Source: Bacteroides sp. (GTDB taxonomy: Bacteria; Bacteroidota; Bacteroidia; Bacteroidales; UBA7960). Taken from it: a stretch of DNA of 64,000 nucleotides. The notes beneath the pieces are model-generated. The model worked only from the letters and a program-made list of their open reading frames with translations, did no database searches and was not told the origin of the DNA. The stretch lies in the NCBI GenBank assembly GCA_036351255.1, contig JAZBOS010000094.1:1-64000 (forward strand). Direction: 5' to 3'. Shown here piece by piece: positions 37,029-45,746 of this stretch. How positions within the stretch are numbered: position 1 is the first letter of the stretch; each line of letters starts with the position of its first letter. The position numbers and the translations under genes were made by a program.

Positions 37029-37643
37029 ATGGCCAAGAGCAGAAATACCGAACAAAAGATCTTCGAAGCAGCTACCGAGTTGTTTCTGGAAAAAGGCGTC
37101 GATCGCACTTCCGTACGCGATATTGCCAATAAGGCTGGCATCAACCTGGCCCTGATGAATTATTACTTCCGGTCGAAGGAAAACCTCTTCGATGCCATTT
37201 TCTCCATGCTGGTGAAGAAAAACACCCGGAAAATGATCAAGATCATGGACAGCGAACTCGAGCTGGAAGAAAAGATCAGGAAATACGTGGAAGCCTACAT
37301 CGATATGCTCATCGAAAACCCGCTGCTGGTATCTTTTGTTATGTCCATCGTGCACCGCAGCCAGGAGCGCATAACTCAGATGAATGCCATTACCAGCCTT
37401 TACAGCAGTCCCAGGTTCGCCAAGCAGATATTCGATGAAAGCGCAAAAGGCAACATCATACCTACCAATCCTACTCAGCTTTTTATCGATATGCTTTCGC
37501 TGATTACCTTTCCCTTTGCCATTAAGGCACTGATCAAGGACAAGACGGGTTTCGGCGAAGCTGAATACAGGGCCTTCCTCGAGGAGCGCAAAAAACGCAT
37601 CCCCGATATGCTCATGGCATACCTGAAGCCGGTAAAATCCTGA
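37029..37643 (+). CDS. TetR-family transcriptional regulator
   Basis: 204 residues. The N-terminal helix-turn-helix domain (about 8-55) reads KIFEAATELFLEKGVDRTSV, RDIANKAGINLALMNYYFRS and KENLF, the TetR signature. The remaining all-helical ligand domain has no identifiable effector. It is monocistronic and divergent from lnt; a role in envelope or lipid control is possible but not shown. Confidence 0.92.
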   Translation: MAKSRNTEQKIFEAATELFLEKGVDRTSVRDIANKAGINLALMNYYFRSKENLFDAIFSMLVKKNTRKMIKIMDSELELEEKIRKYVEAYIDMLIENPLLVSFVMSIVHRSQERITQMNAITSLYSSPRFAKQIFDESAKGNIIPTNPTQLFIDMLSLITFPFAIKALIKDKTGFGEAEYRAFLEERKKRIPDMLMAYLKPVKS

Positions 37644-37657
37644 TTGAAACATTTTGA

Positions 37658-38611
37658 TCAGTCCCTTTCGGGGGTTCCTGCCGCCGAAATGTTATCCATT
37701 ATTTTTGAATAAGTCACCCGCCCCATTGGGGATGCAGCTTTCTTTACCATTTGGTTAAAAGTAACAGGCTCCATGTTTTCCCATTGTTCGGCTTTCCAGT
37801 TGCGGATGGGCTCCAGGGGCAGGAAGCCAGTCTCGTCTGTTGGCACTGCAAAGCGATTGTGCGGACAAACATCCTGGCAAATATCGCATCCAAAGATCCT
37901 GCCCTTCATTTTACCCCTGAAAGGTTCCGGTACAGGGCTTTTTAATTCAATGGTGAGGTAAGAAATACATTTCCTGGCATCCAGCTTTCCGGGAGATATC
38001 AATGCCCCGGTAGGACAGGCTTCCATACAAAGGGTACAATTACCGCAAAGGTCCTTTTCGAAAGGAATGTCGGGTTGCAATTCAATATTGGTGATCAGTT
38101 CGCCCAAAAAGAAAAAGCTGCCCTTGCGGGGAATGATCAGGCAGCCATTCTTTCCAGTCCAGCCCAATCCTGCCTTAACGGCCCAGCCACGTTCCAGCAC
38201 CGGTGCACTGTCGGTGAACACCCTTCCCTGGTGAGCAGGCTCTCTTTTTTTCAATATTTCCAAAAGCTGCTGCAGTTTTTCCTTCAGAATGAAATGATAG
38301 TCCTTCCCGTAGGCATATTTGGAAACGATATAGGGGGATTCGGGATGTTGGAATGCCGGTGGAAAATAATTCAAAGCCACCACGACTACCGAACGGGCGC
38401 CCGGCACCAGCAGGCGGGGGTCCAGGCGTTTTTCAAGGTGGTTTTCCATATAACCCATAGCCCCGTGCATCCCTTCCGAAAGCCAGCTTTTCAGGGGCTG
38501 TTTGTGCTCCCGGAACTTTTCTGCACTTGCAATGCCGCAGGCCGAGAAACCCAGCTTCAGGGCTTCCTGTTTTAAAAATTCGGCGTTATCCTTTGGTGAG
38601 TAGCCTTCCAT
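37658..38611 (-). CDS. queG: Epoxyqueuosine reductase
   Basis: 317 residues. It catalyses the last step of queuosine synthesis in tRNA, using cobalamin. N-terminal motifs are GFSACGIASAEKF, MGYMENHLEKRLDP and GYLIGKNGCL-like WTGKNGCLIIPRKGS. Two [4Fe-4S] motifs are CGNCTLCMEACP and CDICQDVCPHN. An internal DSAPVLERGWAVKAGLGW carries the conserved catalytic Asp. It starts 11 nt after ruvB and shares its promoter. The transporter yhhQ elsewhere in the window suggests precursor salvage. Confidence 0.95.
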   Translation of the reverse strand: MEGYSPKDNAEFLKQEALKLGFSACGIASAEKFREHKQPLKSWLSEGMHGAMGYMENHLEKRLDPRLLVPGARSVVVVALNYFPPAFQHPESPYIVSKYAYGKDYHFILKEKLQQLLEILKKREPAHQGRVFTDSAPVLERGWAVKAGLGWTGKNGCLIIPRKGSFFFLGELITNIELQPDIPFEKDLCGNCTLCMEACPTGALISPGKLDARKCISYLTIELKSPVPEPFRGKMKGRIFGCDICQDVCPHNRFAVPTDETGFLPLEPIRNWKAEQWENMEPVTFNQMVKKAASPMGRVTYSKIMDNISAAGTPERD

Positions 38612-38622
38612 CGGGGGGCTGC

Positions 38623-39648
38623 TTAGTCGAACAATGTGCCTGAGCCCATGGATTTTACACGTCCAAGGTGCTGATAAGCAAGGGCAGTGGCCTCACGCCC
38701 GCGCGGCGTGCGCATGATGTAACCTTCCTGGATCAGGTAAGGCTCATACACTTCTTCTATCGTGCCTGCATCTTCGCCCACGGCAGTGGCCACGTTGTTC
38801 AGGCCCACCGGTCCCCCCTTAAACTTGTCGATTATGGTGGTCAGGATTTTATTGTCCATTTCGTCCAGGCCGTATTTGTCTACATTGAGGGCATTCAGGC
38901 CATAAAGGGATATCTCCATATCGATGCTGCCGTTGCCTTTTACCTGGGCGAAGTCACGTACCCTTCGCAAGAGGGCGTTGGCAATACGGGGGGTGCCGCG
39001 GCTGCGTCCAGCAATTTCGCGGGCTGCATCATCGGTGATGGCTACCCGCAGGATACCTGCCGAACGCTTGACGATATGGGTCAGCAACTTGGCATCATAA
39101 TAATTCAAGCGCGAATTGATGCCAAAACGGGCTCGCAGAGGCGATGTCAGCAGCCCCGAACGCGTAGTGGCGCCAATCAGTGTAAAAGGATTCAGATTGA
39201 TCTGCACGCTCCGGGCGTTGGGCCCCGTTTCGATCATGATGTCAATCTTAAAATCTTCCATTGCTGAGTAGAGGTACTCTTCCACCACCGAACTCAGGCG
39301 GTGGATCTCATCAATGAACAGCACGTCATGGGGTTCGAGATTGGTCAGCAAGCCTGCCAGATCGCCCGGCTTGTCAAGCACCGGACCCGAGGTAACCTTA
39401 ATGCCTACTCCCATTTCGTTGGCAATGATGTGGGCAAGTGTAGTCTTTCCCAGGCCGGGAGGGCCGTGCAGCAACACATGGTCGAGGGCCTCTTCGCGCT
39501 TTCGGGCAGCGCCAACAAATACCTTCAGGTTCTCTACCACCCCGTGCTGACCCGTAAAACTTGAAAAACTCCCCGGTCGAAGGGCATTCTCAAATTCCTT
39601 TTCAGCAGGCGTTAAATGACTCCCATCGGGGTCGAGGTTGACGTTCAT
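38623..39648 (-). CDS. ruvB: Holliday junction branch migration helicase RuvB
   Basis: 341 residues. The AAA+ motor of RuvAB resolves recombination intermediates. Walker A is [14 protein letters not shown], Walker B is LFIDEIHRL, sensor 1 is [18 protein letters not shown], and sensor 2 is [19 protein letters not shown]. The C-terminal winged helix (about 260-330) is complete, with the [17 protein letters not shown] motif. It heads the ruvB-queG operon. Confidence 0.97.
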   Translation of the reverse strand: MNVNLDPDGSHLTPAEKEFENALRPGSFSSFTGQHGVVENLKVFVGAARKREEALDHVLLHGPPGLGKTTLAHIIANEMGVGIKVTSGPVLDKPGDLAGLLTNLEPHDVLFIDEIHRLSSVVEEYLYSAMEDFKIDIMIETGPNARSVQINLNPFTLIGATTRSGLLTSPLRARFGINSRLNYYDAKLLTHIVKRSAGILRVAITDDAAREIAGRSRGTPRIANALLRRVRDFAQVKGNGSIDMEISLYGLNALNVDKYGLDEMDNKILTTIIDKFKGGPVGLNNVATAVGEDAGTIEEVYEPYLIQEGYIMRTPRGREATALAYQHLGRVKSMGSGTLFD

Positions 39649-39679
39649 AATTCTTTTCTTTTCTGGCGGGGGACAGCTG

Positions 39680-39687
39680 CAAATTTA
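39680..39687 (-). promoter_or_regulatory. Bacteroidota -7 element for ruvB
   Basis: The minus strand reads TAAATTTG (TAnnTTTG), 31 nt upstream of the ruvB start. The -33 box is weak. Confidence 0.5.
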
Positions 39688-39775
39688 ATGATTTAATTGC
39701 TCGCTCCCCAGGCTTTGATTTTCACCATTTTTTTAATATCCTTTTTTCTTACCTTTATCCTTATAATCATTTCAT

Positions 39776-40765
39776 ATGAGCTACGCCTCCCTGATTGAAA
39801 GTATTTTTTCCCTGGGTGAAAAGGGTGACTTCGAAGCCCTGGCCCTGGACGTCTTTCGCCATCAGTATTTTCATAATGAGGTGTATCGCGACTTCTGCGA
39901 TGCCCTGCGCACTGAACCCACGGAAGTCAAAGCCCTGGCAGACATTCCTTTCCTCCCGGTGTCGTTCTTTCAAAAGCACCGCGTGGTTTCTTTCGTGGAC
40001 AATGAAGAACATCTCTTTGTAAGCTCGGGAACCACCGGGAGCATTCCCTCCAGGCATTATGTGTTCGATACCGGGGTTTATGAGGAAAGCTTCCTGCGGG
40101 GGTTCAGGCGAGTTTATGGCGAGCCTTCCGATTATTGCATCCTGGCCCTTCTCCCTGGCTATCTGGAACGCAGTGGTTCGTCGCTGGTGTATATGGCCGA
40201 CCGCCTCATCGAATTAAGCGGTAACCCCCATAGCGGATTTTATCTTCATCATCTGAACATGCTGGCCGAAAAGCTGCAGTGGCTTTACAACAAGGGCCAC
40301 CGCATCCTGCTGCTGGGCGTCACCTTTGCCTTGCTCGACCTGGCCGAACATTACCCGATGCCAGTCCCCAAGGCCATTATCATGGAAACCGGGGGGATGA
40401 AAGGCCGGCGTAAAGAATTGGTACGCGAAGAACTTCACCAGATATTGAAAGAGGCTTTTGGCGTCAGCGCCATCCATTCCGAATATGGGATGACGGAATT
40501 GTTTTCACAGGCATATTCCACTGGTGACGGACTTTTTGAATGCCCACCCTGGATGAAGGTGCTGATCCGCGACACCAACGACCCATTGAGCCTGATGCCC
40601 GAAGGGCGCACCGGCGGCATCAATGTAATCGACCTGGCTAATTTCTATACCTGCAGTTTCCTCGCCACCCAGGATTTGGGAAAAATTCACCCCGGCGGCT
40701 CCTTTGAGGTGCTCGGCCGCTTCGACCACAGCGACATCCGTGGATGCAACCTGATGGTGGAGTAG
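39776..40765 (+). CDS. LuxE/PaaK-like acyl-activating protein
   Basis: 329 residues, a short member of the ANL-like LuxE acyl-protein synthetase group. Visible features are LFVSSGTTGSIPSRHY (the Ser/Thr/Gly-rich nucleotide loop), SYGMTELF-like EYGMTELFSQAY (adenylate motif), ETGGMKGRRKEL, and a C-terminal TQDLGKI. No luciferase or reductase gene is near, so luminescence is not implied. In Bacteroidota such genes sit alone. An acyl-activation or acyl-transfer role is inferred, substrate unknown. Confidence 0.75.
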   Translation: MSYASLIESIFSLGEKGDFEALALDVFRHQYFHNEVYRDFCDALRTEPTEVKALADIPFLPVSFFQKHRVVSFVDNEEHLFVSSGTTGSIPSRHYVFDTGVYEESFLRGFRRVYGEPSDYCILALLPGYLERSGSSLVYMADRLIELSGNPHSGFYLHHLNMLAEKLQWLYNKGHRILLLGVTFALLDLAEHYPMPVPKAIIMETGGMKGRRKELVREELHQILKEAFGVSAIHSEYGMTELFSQAYSTGDGLFECPPWMKVLIRDTNDPLSLMPEGRTGGINVIDLANFYTCSFLATQDLGKIHPGGSFEVLGRFDHSDIRGCNLMVE

Positions 40766-41021
40766 AGATGAGAAGTGAGAGAACCAATGGCTTGGGATAG
40801 GGGGTTTGGGGCTTAGAAAATTACTTTTTGATTTATGAATAACGATTAACGAATTTTGATTTATGATTTTTCTATAATCCTTTTTGGATCAGGATTATTT
40901 TCTTTCCGAAAGGGAAAAATAATACGCTTTGACAAGCGACAATCTATTAGAATAATCTATTTCCCTGGATTTATGAAATACCATCAGGTTTTCCCTTTTC
41001 GGGGAAGACAAACCAGGGCTT

Positions 41022-41053
41022 AATCCGTGGAATCCGTAAAAATCCGTGTAATC
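41022..41053. repeat. AATCCGT direct repeats next to the MntP-like gene
   Basis: AATCCGT occurs at 41022, 41031 and 41041. ATCCGTAANAATCCG, found here, also occurs in reverse complement near 2478-2500. The remaining part of the 287-bp gap (40766-41052) shows no gene. Confidence 0.5.
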
Positions 41054-41610
41054 TAAAAGATGAACTCCATCAGAAACCTGAATCCTGCAATGATGAGGAA
41101 TGCCCCGCCAAAGATGGTGACGCGTTTGGCAAAGGGCATGCCCATCTGATGGCCGCGGACCATCCCAAAGAAGGTGAAGAAAAACACGGTAATGGCAACC
41201 AGTGCGGCTGCCTTGAAGATGGGGGCCGACATGATGCCCAGCACCAGGCCTGCCAATAAAGCATTCATGCCTGAAGCCACCGACAGGGCAAAGATCACTC
41301 GCCGGTTGTTAATGTCGAACACCTTGGTCTCAGGCCGTTTACGCATCGCCTCCATGATCATTTTTACCCCGATGATCATCAGGATGATGAACGAAGACCA
41401 GCCTTCTATTCCCGCTACGGTGTAATGTGCCCATTTCCCAAGGTAAAACCCTGCATAGCTGAGGATGAAATGGCTCAGGGCAAAGGCCAGGGATGTCCTT
41501 AAGGGCACACCGGGCAGCACCTGACCCGATATTGAACTGTTGGCTATAGCCAGCCCGAAACAGTTCATGGCCAGCCCCAGGGCTATGATAAAAAGAATTA
41601 GCAGGTCCAA
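41053..41610 (-). CDS. MntP-like membrane protein with altered metal-site residues
   Basis: 185 residues and six membrane helices in the MntP/DUF204 arrangement. MntP exports Mn2+. The two Asp residues that define the family sites are replaced: LAMNCFGLAI has Asn16 where E. coli has Asp16, and ASGMNALLAG has Asn116 where E. coli has Asp118. Membrane topology and length are otherwise normal. It may have another substrate or altered activity, so I do not assign mntP. It is likely cotranscribed with the upstream fRMsr gene (22-nt gap). Confidence 0.72.
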   Translation of the reverse strand: MDLLILFIIALGLAMNCFGLAIANSSISGQVLPGVPLRTSLAFALSHFILSYAGFYLGKWAHYTVAGIEGWSSFIILMIIGVKMIMEAMRKRPETKVFDINNRRVIFALSVASGMNALLAGLVLGIMSAPIFKAAALVAITVFFFTFFGMVRGHQMGMPFAKRVTIFGGAFLIIAGFRFLMEFIF

Positions 41611-41632
41611 AACAATATGATTAAATGGTTTC

Positions 41633-42088
41633 TCAGAGCAAACTTACCATTTTTTCCAGCCATATCCGATCGGTCTCGTCAAAAGCGTTGAAATCACGGC
41701 TGTCAACATCGAGCACGCCTTCAATGGTGCCATCGGCGCGGTATACCGGGACCACAATCTCGCTGTTCGAACGGCTGTCGCAGGCAATGTGCCCCGGAAA
41801 CTGGTGCACGTCGGGCACGATGATGCTCTGCCCCTGGTTGATGCCTGCCCAGCAAACCCCAGTATCCTTGGCCAGTAACTGGCAGGCTACCGGACCCTGG
41901 TAGGGCCCCACGATAAGCTTACCCTCATCGAGCAGGTAAAAACCTGTCCAGAAAAAGTGATCCATCTTATGGCTCAGCAAGGCAGCAAGGGTAGCCATTC
42001 GCGAGAGGCGGTTTCCTGGCTTAGCAAGCAAGCCCTGCAATTGCTCGTACAAACGCTGGTAACGCCCGTCTTTTCGATCAGTATTCAT
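41633..42088 (-). CDS. Free methionine-(R)-sulfoxide reductase (GAF fold)
   Basis: 151 residues, single GAF domain. It reduces free Met-R-sulfoxide using thioredoxin. The three family cysteines are present, in VACQLLAKD, TGVCWAG and IACDSRSNSEIVVP. FFWTGFYLLD and a C-terminal GVLDVDSRDFNAFDE are also typical. E. coli names the gene msrC. Its partner is the MntP-like gene downstream. Confidence 0.9.
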   Translation of the reverse strand: MNTDRKDGRYQRLYEQLQGLLAKPGNRLSRMATLAALLSHKMDHFFWTGFYLLDEGKLIVGPYQGPVACQLLAKDTGVCWAGINQGQSIIVPDVHQFPGHIACDSRSNSEIVVPVYRADGTIEGVLDVDSRDFNAFDETDRIWLEKMVSLL

Positions 42089-42223
42089 AGGCTTGACGAT
42101 TATTTATTACTGAAACTTTTGTTCTTCGTCTAATCAAAACAAATTTTTCCGGTCTTTGTTTTGATGGCTTTTTTGCTTTTCAGGGGAAATGACTTTTTCC
42201 CAGCATTGACATGTTTCCTTCAT

Positions 42224-42273
42224 AGTTAATACGGAGTTAATACGGTTTAAACCGTATTAACTCCGTATTAACT
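42224..42273. repeat. Perfect 50-bp palindrome within 11-bp-period element, copy C
   Basis: Left arm 42224-42248 is the exact reverse complement of 42249-42273 (25 bp each, no spacer; centre GGTTTAAACC). Around it, CCGTATTAACT units recur every 11 bp (to about 42290). It belongs to the same type of element as 5874-5957 and 24710-24785. It lies in a 478-bp gap with no gene; a terminator follows at 42474. Confidence 0.9.
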
Positions 42274-42473
42274 CCGTATTAACCCCGAATATAGTCTGAA
42301 TTTATTAAGGCTTTTTCTGGATCAAGATAGCACAAGCTGAACTATTAAAGAATTTTAAATCAATACCTTATGGCTGAATAAGTGGATCAATTTGCCAGTG
42401 ATTTGGTTAATGCGTTGCTTCAGGGGTTTTCACGGGAAATAGTCCCAAAAAAAGTGAAGAGCCGGGCTTATGA

Positions 42474-42516
42474 AATAAAAAAAGGCCTTTTTCAGCAGAG
42501 GAAGGCCTTTTTTAGC
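42474..42516 (-). terminator. Bidirectional-type terminator after tnaA
   Basis: AAAAAAAGGCC pairs with GGCCTTTTTT around a 16-nt loop. On the minus strand it lies about 51 nt beyond the tnaA stop. Confidence 0.7.
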
Positions 42517-42566
42517 GTTAAACCGGCAAAGGCTGAACCCTGGCTGGTTATTTTTCTGATCCGGGA

Positions 42567-43943
42567 TTAAGCTTTTTCCAGACCAACGGTGAAGTGGCGC
42601 ATAATGGGGGCCTCCGAAACGATGCGATAGCCCTTACGGATGCTGTCGCGGCGGTCGTAGATGTTTTTCAGGCAGGCAGCCACATACTCCATGTGGTTAT
42701 TGGTATAGGCCCTGCGGGGGATGGCCAGCCTGAGCAGTTCGAGCGCCGGGAAACGGTTTTCGCGGGTCACGGGGTCGCGGTCGGCCATCAGGGTGCCGAT
42801 TTCAACGCCACGGACGCCTCCTTCCAGATAAAGCTCCACGGCCAGGGTTTGCGCCTGGAACTCTTCGCGGGCCACGTGGGGCAGGAACTTCATGGCGTCA
42901 ACAAACACGGCATGGCCACCTGTGGGCTGCTGGATGGGGATGCCATATTCCATGAGCTTTTGGCCCAGGTAGGCCACCTGTCCAATGCGTGATTCGAGGT
43001 AATCGAATTCGGTGCCTTCCTTCAGGCCTTGTGCCAGGGCGCCCAGGTCACGGCCCGCCAGTCCGCCATAGGTCAGGTAGCCTTCAAACATAATGTTGAA
43101 GGTGCTGGCCTTGTCGAACAAAGCCTTGTCGCGCAGGGCGATAAAGCCCCCAATATTGACGATGGCGTCTTTCTTGCTGCTCATGGTGGCGCCATCCACA
43201 TATGAGAACATTTCGCCCACGATTTCACGGATGGTTTTGTTTTCATAACCTTTTTCGCGGACCTTGATGAAATAGGCATTCTCAGCAAAGCGGGCCGCAT
43301 CAAAGAAAACAGGGATCCCGTAGCGGCGACAAAGGGCCGACACCTCGCGGATGTTTTCCATGCTTACGGGCTGACCGCCTGAGGTATTGCAGGTCACGGT
43401 GATCAGGCAAAGAGGGATTTTTTCCCCGGGGTTTTTTTTAAAAACCTTTTCCAGTTTTTCCAGGTCAATGTTTCCCTTAAAGGGATGGATAAGGGTGGTG
43501 TCCTGGGCTTCGTCAATGGTGCAGTCGACCGCAATGGCCTGACGAAATTCGATATGGCCTTTGGTGGTGTCGAAATGGGCATTGCCGGGCACCAGATCGC
43601 CTGATTTGATCATGGCCGAGAACAATACATTTTCAGCCGCACGCCCTTGGTGAGTGGGCAGGAAATAAGGCATCCCCAACAAAGACTCGATGGTGTCCTT
43701 CAACTTGAAATACGACAGGGAGCCTGCATAACTTTCATCGCCCAGCATGATCTCCGACCACTGCATATGGCTCATGGCGCCTGTGCCTGAATCGGTCAGC
43801 AGGTCGATGAAAACCTGGTCGCTGCGCAGGTTAAACAGGTTGTATCGGGCCTGACGGATCCAATCTTCCCGCTCAGGGCGGGTGCTGCGCTTGATGGGTT
43901 CAACAACTTTAATCTTATAGGGTTCTGCAAAAGGTAATTCCAT
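42567..43943 (-). CDS. tnaA: Tryptophanase (PLP-dependent)
   Basis: 458 residues of the tryptophanase/tyrosine phenol-lyase family. It cleaves tryptophan to indole, pyruvate and ammonia. Family motifs are IDLLTDSGTGAMS, PTHQGRAAEN, AARFAENAYFIK, and the PLP lysine in ATMSSKKDAIVNIGG. The active site segment GVRGVEIGTLMADRDP matches tryptophanase. Tyrosine phenol-lyase has Arg at the position after VE in this segment, here Ile. A leader ORF, a terminator and a promoter lie upstream (44110-43973), which suggests attenuation control. Confidence 0.9.
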   Translation of the reverse strand: MELPFAEPYKIKVVEPIKRSTRPEREDWIRQARYNLFNLRSDQVFIDLLTDSGTGAMSHMQWSEIMLGDESYAGSLSYFKLKDTIESLLGMPYFLPTHQGRAAENVLFSAMIKSGDLVPGNAHFDTTKGHIEFRQAIAVDCTIDEAQDTTLIHPFKGNIDLEKLEKVFKKNPGEKIPLCLITVTCNTSGGQPVSMENIREVSALCRRYGIPVFFDAARFAENAYFIKVREKGYENKTIREIVGEMFSYVDGATMSSKKDAIVNIGGFIALRDKALFDKASTFNIMFEGYLTYGGLAGRDLGALAQGLKEGTEFDYLESRIGQVAYLGQKLMEYGIPIQQPTGGHAVFVDAMKFLPHVAREEFQAQTLAVELYLEGGVRGVEIGTLMADRDPVTRENRFPALELLRLAIPRRAYTNNHMEYVAACLKNIYDRRDSIRKGYRIVSEAPIMRHFTVGLEKA

Positions 43944-43972
43944 GATAGAATTTTTTTGAATGATGAAATCAA

Positions 43973-44012
43973 AAGCAAATAAAAAAAACCTAAAAGCCTG
44001 GAGGGCTTCAGG
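43973..44012 (-). terminator. Intrinsic terminator between leader ORF and tnaA
   Basis: On the minus strand CCTGAAGCC pairs with GGCTTTTAGG (one bulge, loop CTCCA) and is followed by eight T residues. It ends about 30 nt before the tnaA ATG, an attenuator position. Confidence 0.6.
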
Positions 44013-44016
44013 ATGC

Positions 44017-44088
44017 TTAGCGCTGGTATCCGTCGCGGCGCTTGATGTTGAGGTAAACCTGCTTTATGTTAGGCAAGGTGGTCATCAT
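44017..44088 (-). CDS. Candidate 23-residue leader peptide of tnaA
   Basis: ATGATG start at 44088, 23 codons, TAA at 44017: MMTTLPNIKQVYLNIK then RRDGYQR. It lies about 22 nt after a -7 promoter element and just before an intrinsic terminator ahead of tnaA. The peptide contains no Trp, unlike E. coli TnaC. It is basic and ends in Arg. There is no protein-family support. It is proposed only from position and length and could be a chance ORF. Confidence 0.45.
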   Translation of the reverse strand: MMTTLPNIKQVYLNIKRRDGYQR

Positions 44089-44109
44089 TTTTTGCGGAGA
44101 GCTCCGTTG

Positions 44110-44117
44110 CAAAAATA
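44110..44117 (-). promoter_or_regulatory. Bacteroidota -7 element for the tnaA leader
   Basis: On the minus strand TATTTTTG matches TAnnTTTG. A T-rich -33 zone lies about 19 nt upstream. Transcription would start near 44103, about 15 nt before the leader ATG. Confidence 0.55.
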
Positions 44118-44209
44118 AGGATTTTTACTTTCCGGAAAAAATGTTGCAGCGCAGGGCTTTGTCCTGGTATGGATTTTCAGGGAGGTAAGGAGGGCAAATC
44201 GAATTCTCG

Positions 44210-44217
44210 TATCTTTG
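44210..44217 (+). promoter_or_regulatory. Bacteroidota -7 element
   Basis: TATCTTTG matches TAnnTTTG, 75 nt before the acyltransferase start. Confidence 0.45.
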
Positions 44218-44292
44218 TAAATGGTTTTCAGGTAGGATGCACGGATATTTCTCTCCGGGTGCGTTCTGAAAGAACCCTAAAAAAACAAGGCA

Positions 44293-44871
44293 ATGAGTTG
44301 GTTAGCAGGTTTTATTTTAAAAATATTTGGCTGGAAGATCGAAGCCGATGATATAAGACAGATCAAAAAGGGTGTTATCGTTATGGCCCCTCATACCAGT
44401 TACTGGGATTTCCCTATTGGTCGTCTTGCCCTCCTGGAGCGGAGGATCAGCATTAAGACCATGATCAAGAAGGAGATGTTTAGTTTTCCGCTGGGTTTGG
44501 TATTAAGGTTCTTTGGAGGGATTCCGGTGGACCGGAGCAACAGCCAGAAGATTGTTAAATCGATCACTGATCAGTTTAAAAAGGAAGAAGACTTTTTGTT
44601 GCTGATCGCCCCCGAGGGCACGCGAAAACTCAATAAGCGCTGGAAGAAAGGATTTTATTTTATTGCCCAGACGGCTGGAGTGCCCATCATCCTTGGTTTT
44701 CTCGATTACAGCAAAAAAGTGGCAGGTCTTGGGCCCGTCATTTTCCCTTCGGGCGACTATGAGGAAGATCTGAAAAAGATCGAGCAATTTTATATGGATA
44801 AGGTGGCCTTGCATCCCGAGCAGTTCAACCTTTCGGCTATGTATCACAAGGAGAGTAAGGACAAGGCTTAG
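44293..44871 (+). CDS. PlsC-like lysophospholipid acyltransferase
   Basis: 192 residues. The HX4D catalytic motif is PHTSYWDFP. Acyl acceptor motifs are FFGGIPVDRSN and LLIAPEGTR. An N-terminal hydrophobic stretch probably associates with the membrane. It would acylate lysophosphatidic acid or a related glycerolipid, but a broader acyltransferase role is possible. Its TAG stop overlaps the convergent barrel gene by 4 bp. Confidence 0.85.
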   Translation: MSWLAGFILKIFGWKIEADDIRQIKKGVIVMAPHTSYWDFPIGRLALLERRISIKTMIKKEMFSFPLGLVLRFFGGIPVDRSNSQKIVKSITDQFKKEEDFLLLIAPEGTRKLNKRWKKGFYFIAQTAGVPIILGFLDYSKKVAGLGPVIFPSGDYEEDLKKIEQFYMDKVALHPEQFNLSAMYHKESKDKA

Positions 44872-45740
44872 CGGGCACCAGCGGCTAGCCCTGCCAGGCT
44901 AAAGCGAAGGAATATGGTGTGCTGCAGCAGGAATTTATCATTCTCGCCCAGGTTGATACGGCTGTAATTGGCGCTGTAACCCGCCCACAAAGCAAAACTT
45001 TCATTCACATCCATTTTAAGTCCCAGGGTGGCAAATCCGCCAAACCCGATGCCATAGTCCCGGATCTGGTAATAAGTGTTGGAAGGGTTGCGGATGGAGA
45101 GGGTCTGTGAGTGAACCCTGATGCGGTTCTCCTTCATTTTAGTATCGGTGATGCTTACCCCTGTTTCAAGGAAAGGATGCAGGTAGGAGGACCTGGAAAG
45201 AAAGGTATATTGAAAACTGAAACGCAGGTCGAGGCGCTCCTCCGTACCCCAGATATCATAGAGTTCAATGTTGTCGCCTTCGATAAAAACCACCCGTGCA
45301 ATTTCGAGGGTAAATTTGTCCTGGGCCTTCAGTTTGGCATAATTGAATTCGGCCATCAGCGAGGCTTTAGGGCTAAAGCCAATGCTCCCGAAAAAGCCCA
45401 GCATCACAGCGGGTTTGTAGCTCATCTCCATGGGTAGTCCGTGGAGCTGAAAGTCATATCCAATGTCCTGCCGGATGCGGTTATAATTGTAGGTCATATT
45501 GATGATACTCTCCACGCTGTTCTCACCGGTGCCGTTGTAATAATTTGCGGTGCCCGCATTGGCGATGTAAAACCCCATTGTCATCCCGTAATCGAAGTGC
45601 AATGTCCTGCCGTTGGCAGCTTCCGGAGGATCTTCATCCAATGCTGGGCTTATGTCCTGTGCAGCCAGGGGAGTGCTTGCGATTCCCCAAAGGAAGATCA
45701 GGAAAAACCAAAGGGACGAAGGTTTAACAGGCGCTTTCAT
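44868..45740 (-). CDS. Outer membrane beta-barrel protein, unknown function
   Basis: 290 residues, signal peptide ending near TPLAAQ (about residue 27). Most of the mature chain alternates hydrophobic and polar residues with aromatic strand ends (for example YGMTMGFYI, FATLGLKMDV, HTIFLRFSLA), so it is a probable barrel of about ten strands. No family recognised. It lies 7 nt after meaB and is probably cotranscribed with it. Confidence 0.6.
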   Translation of the reverse strand: MKAPVKPSSLWFFLIFLWGIASTPLAAQDISPALDEDPPEAANGRTLHFDYGMTMGFYIANAGTANYYNGTGENSVESIINMTYNYNRIRQDIGYDFQLHGLPMEMSYKPAVMLGFFGSIGFSPKASLMAEFNYAKLKAQDKFTLEIARVVFIEGDNIELYDIWGTEERLDLRFSFQYTFLSRSSYLHPFLETGVSITDTKMKENRIRVHSQTLSIRNPSNTYYQIRDYGIGFGGFATLGLKMDVNESFALWAGYSANYSRINLGENDKFLLQHTIFLRFSLAGLAAGAR

Positions 45741-45746
45741 GGTCTG

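Noticed and set aside
39776-40765. Bioluminescence gene luxE
   Set aside because: No luxAB, luxC or luxD nearby; LuxE-like proteins occur alone in non-luminous Bacteroidota.
42567-43943. Tyrosine phenol-lyase instead of tryptophanase
   Set aside because: The active site segment has VEIGT as in TnaA, whereas phenol-lyase has Arg at that position.
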